DNA of 64,000 bases from Tamarix chinensis (lineage: Eukaryota; Streptophyta; Magnoliopsida; Caryophyllales; Tamaricaceae): NCBI GenBank assembly GCA_030549775.1, contig CM060181.1, forward strand, positions 56,529,201 to 56,593,200. Direction: 5' to 3'. Of this stretch, positions 59,899 to 64,000 are shown piece after piece. Made by a program: the position numbers and the translations under genes. The notes beneath the pieces were generated by a model. That model saw only the letters and a program-made list of their open reading frames with translations. It was not told the origin of the DNA and ran no database searches. Each line of letters begins with the position of its first letter. The first letter of the stretch is position 1.

Positions 59899-62800
59899 AT
59901 GGCCAACAAAAATATTGATAGGGACAATAGTGATGAAGAAAGGAGAAGAGGAACTACGATTATAAGAATTATCACAGACATGAGGAATAAAGGAGAATTA
60001 GTCAAGTTGGGATGCAATACTTACAATCTTTCCATTGGCCCTTACACACACATGTTATTGACTTACATTTTTACTTATGACCCATAACCGTGTTCCTATC
60101 TCCTATAATAATTGGAAGCAAGTTCTAAAGAGTCATAAGGCATATTTGGTAGGAAATCACGGTAAATATGCTATTTTATGTAATCATTTTTGTATATCAA
60201 ATGTTATTAATTTTATTACATTAATATTGGTATACATCTACATGTCTTTGTAGAGAGTGTTCAATGTCCCAGAGAGTAGGAAGAAATGGCTTTTGAGATA
60301 TTGTGGGGAGCGTCTAAGAACATTTAGGTCATATTTAGCTCATAGGAAAATGTATAGAAAGAGGGATGGTTCTCTATGGTATAACCCACGCAAACAATAC
60401 AATTTCACCAATCAAGAAAGTTGGAACCAATTTATTACATATCATCTTATAGGATATTTTAAGGTATTTGTTAGATAACAGTTAAACTTTTTGTATCGAT
60501 CCTAATATTATGCTTAATATTAAAATAACCATGTGACTATGTTTTGGCTTGTCACTTAGGAAAAATGTACCAAAAATAAAGAAATTGTGAAGAAAAATAA
60601 ATACAGGCATAATATGGCTCGCAAAGGCTATGCGGGCCTTGAAGAGGAGTTGGTATGCATTTTGTGATTTATCTATTTACATGTAAATGTCAAATTTTAT
60701 AATAATATTCTTAATTAAGTATATTTTTTGATTTGTAGCTCCTAGCCCAAGACTTGGACCCATGTACCTCGTCCATCAATATTGGTACATTATGAAAAAA
60801 GGCTAGAGCAACAAGAGGTGGATATATTAATGAATATATAGATGCTGCAGCCAAAAAAATTATAAGTCTGTATATATCTAGAACCCTACTTAGTTTTCTT
60901 TTAGAAAACTATTATATTATGCTTAATCCTATAAGTTAAATTTACATATATTATTTACATTATAGGACAAACTTGGAATGTCAGATGGTAAGGAGGGGTG
61001 GACTAATATAGCATTGTGTCCCAGGCTACATGAATTGTAGAACACCCTAGAAGAAACAGGGGTCTTGTATTAGGTGTTACGAGAATGAGCATATATGGTC
61101 GATCTCGTGGTTCTCGTAGCACTAATGAGCAAGTCGCCATCCTCACCTAAAAATTGAACGTGGCATTTGAATGGATGGTAACAATGGAGCAAGAGTTTTC
61201 ATTTATTAAATCTCAAGGGTATAAGCCATCCGATTCAGTCGACCATGATCAGCTTCACATACCTAATGTAAATAGTGTTAGAGATAGTTGTGAAGCTGAT
61301 GCACGTCTTTCTTCTCTTTCCGAGGTAAGCATTACATAACTATGAATTATTATCAAATGTATTTGGTGTCAGAAATAATTAATAATGAGTGGAGTTTTTG
61401 TTTAGGGTTTGCATAAATGTGACTTGTTAGTGAATGACCTTTTAACACTTTTGGTGAAAAGAAGGGTCCGCATCAGTCACAGTGCCCAAACGCAAACAGT
61501 CCATGGGTACAATTTAGCCCTAAATACAAGGACGGTGAGTATTGATACTACAATTATTCGTAGTGTGCACTTACGTTGTTATAAAGAGGGCGATGATTCA
61601 ACCATAGTACTAGAAACTCATGGAAGCTTCGTGGCTTGGCCTGCGGATCAGATACGTCTCACTACTGAAGAGGTAATGACATTTGACATCTTCATTAGAC
61701 CTTGTTTAGTAGTTACACTATTTATACCTTTTTCATATATATATATATGCTCAATACATGTTTTGCTTAATATTATCAATTAAGGAATCAAAACAGAAGA
61801 CTACTCCTGCTAGTAAAACCAAGAGAGTTACTAGTAGAACGAGCAACAAAAAAGAGGGTGCTGCTAAAGGAAAGAGAGCTAAATCTGAAAAATTAGTTGC
61901 CCCACAAAAGATTCCTTCTTCAGAGAAAATCCAACATCCATCAGTAATAGCTTTATTATATTTTTATGTCCAAAACTACCTCAGGGACAAATATATTTTC
62001 ATTGATTGTCATCCGGAGTATGTTGGGAGGGATGATAATACTTACATGGTATCGACGGTTGACATAAGAGACATTTATAATCAGGAATGGATGTCAACCA
62101 TGAGTGTTGTCGTCTATGTCACATAAGTATTATTTCATTTTGAGGTTTTAGTACTCTTAACTTGTACAATTGTAATTTTTATGACCTCTTATATGAGTTA
62201 TTAGTTATTAAAAAATATACATTGTTATTTCCATCCATAGGTTGGTAGCTAATCGCACTGCGATGGAGGGAATGATGTCCTCTATTGTGTTTGTGTGCCC
62301 ATACTATATAGCTGACAGTAGTATAACAAGAGAGGTTTGACACATAAGCTATTTAGCATATCGTATTTTGATTGAGGGACACAACAAGCTCTATCTTATT
62401 CCTCACCTCGTAAATGAACATTGGGTTTTGTACGTCGTCTAACCTGATCTTAATAAAGTCTATGTGTTTGATTCCGTTCGAACCTATGACTTGCATTTTT
62501 AAGTCTCTTGTCATGGTGGGAAGGAATTTATCAACATGTTAGTATACGTTTCATTTCTTACTTCATTATCTTATTTATACATATATTCTACTTTCATTAT
62601 TTGAGGTATATATACTTACAATATTGTGTATCCAACTCTATTTATTAGGGCACTACGGACGGCGTATCAAAGGAGAGGTGGAAATGGTGTCCCATACCCA
62701 AATAATCTTTAATAGGAGCCTGTCATAGTAAGTAGGAAGATAAATATTTTATATTTTATTTTAGTTCAAATTAATATCTAATAGTTAAAGAACGATGATT

Positions 62801-63080
62801 GTGGATACTATATATGTAGAGCAATGGATCTGATAGTCTAGAACATATCGGTTAACATAGATCCAAGCCATGTATGTTTGCTTTTTGATATTTTTTCATT
62901 AATGAATCATGACATATATGTTTGGTACTTGAAGTAAGTGCTAACTGTACATTAATCAAAACTTGGGCATGTTATTTTTTCACCAATGACTATGCACGAG
63001 GCCAGCAATACAATGTTGATGAAATTGATGAAGTTAGAGACCCATGAGCCAAGCATGTACACTCATTCATTCGGTATTAA
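59899..63080 (+). pseudogene. CACTA C Transposase_24 / Ulp1-like C48 peptidase gene (decayed)
   Basis: Same gene as in copy B. MANKNIDRDNSDEERRRG starts at 59899, with an acceptor-like TTTTTTGCAG just before it. Exon 1 runs to GTAAAT near 60162 with a one-base gain near 60070 that brings in a stop. Exon 2 (60257-60478) has VFNVPESRKKW and ESWNQF. Later pieces are VAFEWMVTMEQEF (about 61160), HKCDLLVNDLL (61409) and a Lys-rich exon (about 61785-62090). The peptidase triad is complete in place: His in NEHWVLY (62419-62421), Asp in VYVFDS (62470-62472), Cys in NDDCGYY (62800-62802). Stops interrupt between them. The C-terminal end aligns with B and stops at 63078-63080. Confidence 0.85.
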
Positions 63081-63389
63081 GTAGAGATAAATATATTCTA
63101 CATGAATGTTTAGGTTTGTGTTTCATCTATATCTTTTGGTCTTTTAGGCTAGATTTATGAAATTTTTACTTTGGGCTGTAGAGCTATTAAGTTGTGGTAT
63201 GCTTACTAATTTTGATTCGTGGGTATGTCCGGTGTATTAAGACATGTATACTAATTAGAGATTGATTTACATTATGGTGTGATTGGAGATTTGTTATGAA
63301 TTGATGTTGTTTTACAATGCAGATTTGGTAATTATTTGAACATATAATTATGAATGTGGGAAGGAACAAAACAACAAAAATATTAAAAA

Positions 63390-64000
63390 AAAATTGTAGT
63401 TTTAATACAGGTTCTTATTAAGAATTGTTATTAAAACCACATATTTCATCTCAAATTTATGCTCAGTTAATATGTATTAGGGTTTGATAAATACATAATC
63501 AATATGAGAAACCTTAATTGGATGATAGAGTTTTAATAATGGTTTTCATCAGAACCGTTATTAAAACTTAGGCTTTAATAACTGTTCTGGTCAAAACCGT
63601 TATTAAAACATAGGTTTTAATAACAGTGTTCATTAAGAATCATTATTAAAAATGTGTATTTAATCTCAAATTTATGCTCGTTTAATACGTATTAGGGTTT
63701 AATAAATGCATAATCAATGACTGGAACCCTTATTTGATTATGTTTTAAAAACATTTTTTGTAATAAATGTTATTAAAACTTAATTTTCCACAACGATTTT
63801 TACTTGAAAACCATTATTGAAACCTTATTTTTAACAACAATTTTATGGAAGAACCGTTATTAAAACCTTTTTTTAACAACAGTTTTTACTTAGAAACCAT
63901 TATTAAATATGAAGTTTATGAACATATTTGCAGGTTTTTTAAATATTTTTGATAATAGTTATGAACTGTTATTTAAGATTTAATAACAGATGGTTTAATA
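63390..64000. repeat. CACTA C right subterminal array
   Basis: At least eight paired arms, with many changes (AATAATGGTT, AACAGTTTT), interspersed with two copies of a TTTATGCTCRKTTAATAYGT block (about 63455-63510 and 63670-63720). The inverse matches 46206-46640 of copy B. Confidence 0.85.

Larger units (their letters stand above)
58385..64000 (+). mobile_element. CACTA element C, transposase-deleted, cut by window end
   Basis: It starts CACTACTACGAAAACGGG after TGA (58382-58384). It keeps the leader, GGGTTA tracts, the Transposase_24/C48 gene and both subterminal arrays, in the opposite direction to B. Relative to B it lacks the segment holding the 159-codon ORF (junction about 59690-59695) and the whole TNP2 gene (junction about 59800-59812). 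The inverted window end aligns with B at 46206, so about 40 bp, including the terminal CACTA, lie beyond 64000. Confidence 0.92.

Overview
This 64 kb window is plant nuclear DNA built almost entirely of nested, mostly dead transposable elements. I found no intact host gene, tRNA, rRNA or CRISPR array. The plant assignment rests on CACTA elements carrying a TNP2-type transposase and a C48 (Ulp1) peptidase gene, chromovirus-type Ty3/gypsy elements primed by initiator tRNA-Met, and hAT-like elements whose ends begin TAGRGATGTAAACGGG. Short GGGTTA tracts inside the CACTA leaders resemble the TTAGGG telomere type of some Asparagales, but that is too weak to name a taxon.

Layout. 1-1842 is the right end of CACTA copy A, inserted in the integrase of a Ty3/gypsy element. 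1843-9508 holds two tandem gypsy copies sharing the middle LTR (2628-3458) and ending in a third LTR position (8700-9508). 9.8-11.5 kb is a minus-strand LINE relic. 12740-37863 is a second, Tekay/Del-like gypsy element with LTRs of about 3.4 kb. It is broken by a 4762-bp solo-LTR-like element in its 5' LTR (15991-20752, TSD TGAGT), a hAT inside a hAT in gag (23831-25040, with 24149-24629 nested), and a second 4.7-kb-class LTR element in the reverse transcriptase region (25823-34013). That last element itself hosts an inverted relative (to 31045). 37.9-46 kb holds LTR fragments, a GC-rich island of unknown origin (39.2-39.5 kb) and two hAT-like elements with perfect 8-bp TSDs (39956-41273 and 41607-43305). 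46166-56019 is a complete CACTA copy B with TSD TCA, inserted in a minus-strand LTR. 58385 to the window edge is CACTA copy C, in the opposite orientation and lacking the transposase gene.

How the parts relate. B carries two divergently decayed genes on the minus strand: a TNP2 transposase in one continuous frame with five stops, and a Transposase_24/C48-peptidase gene. C keeps only the second gene and would depend on a transposase supplied elsewhere. All three CACTA copies have subterminal arrays of paired AATAACGGTT/AACCGTTATT arms, the likely transposase-binding ends. The segment 41.5-44.2 kb is duplicated at 57.4-58.4 kb. Each duplicate gives an unoccupied version of the site where the other has an insertion: hAT at 41607 in one, CACTA C at 58385 in the other. 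This confirms both insertions from inside the window.
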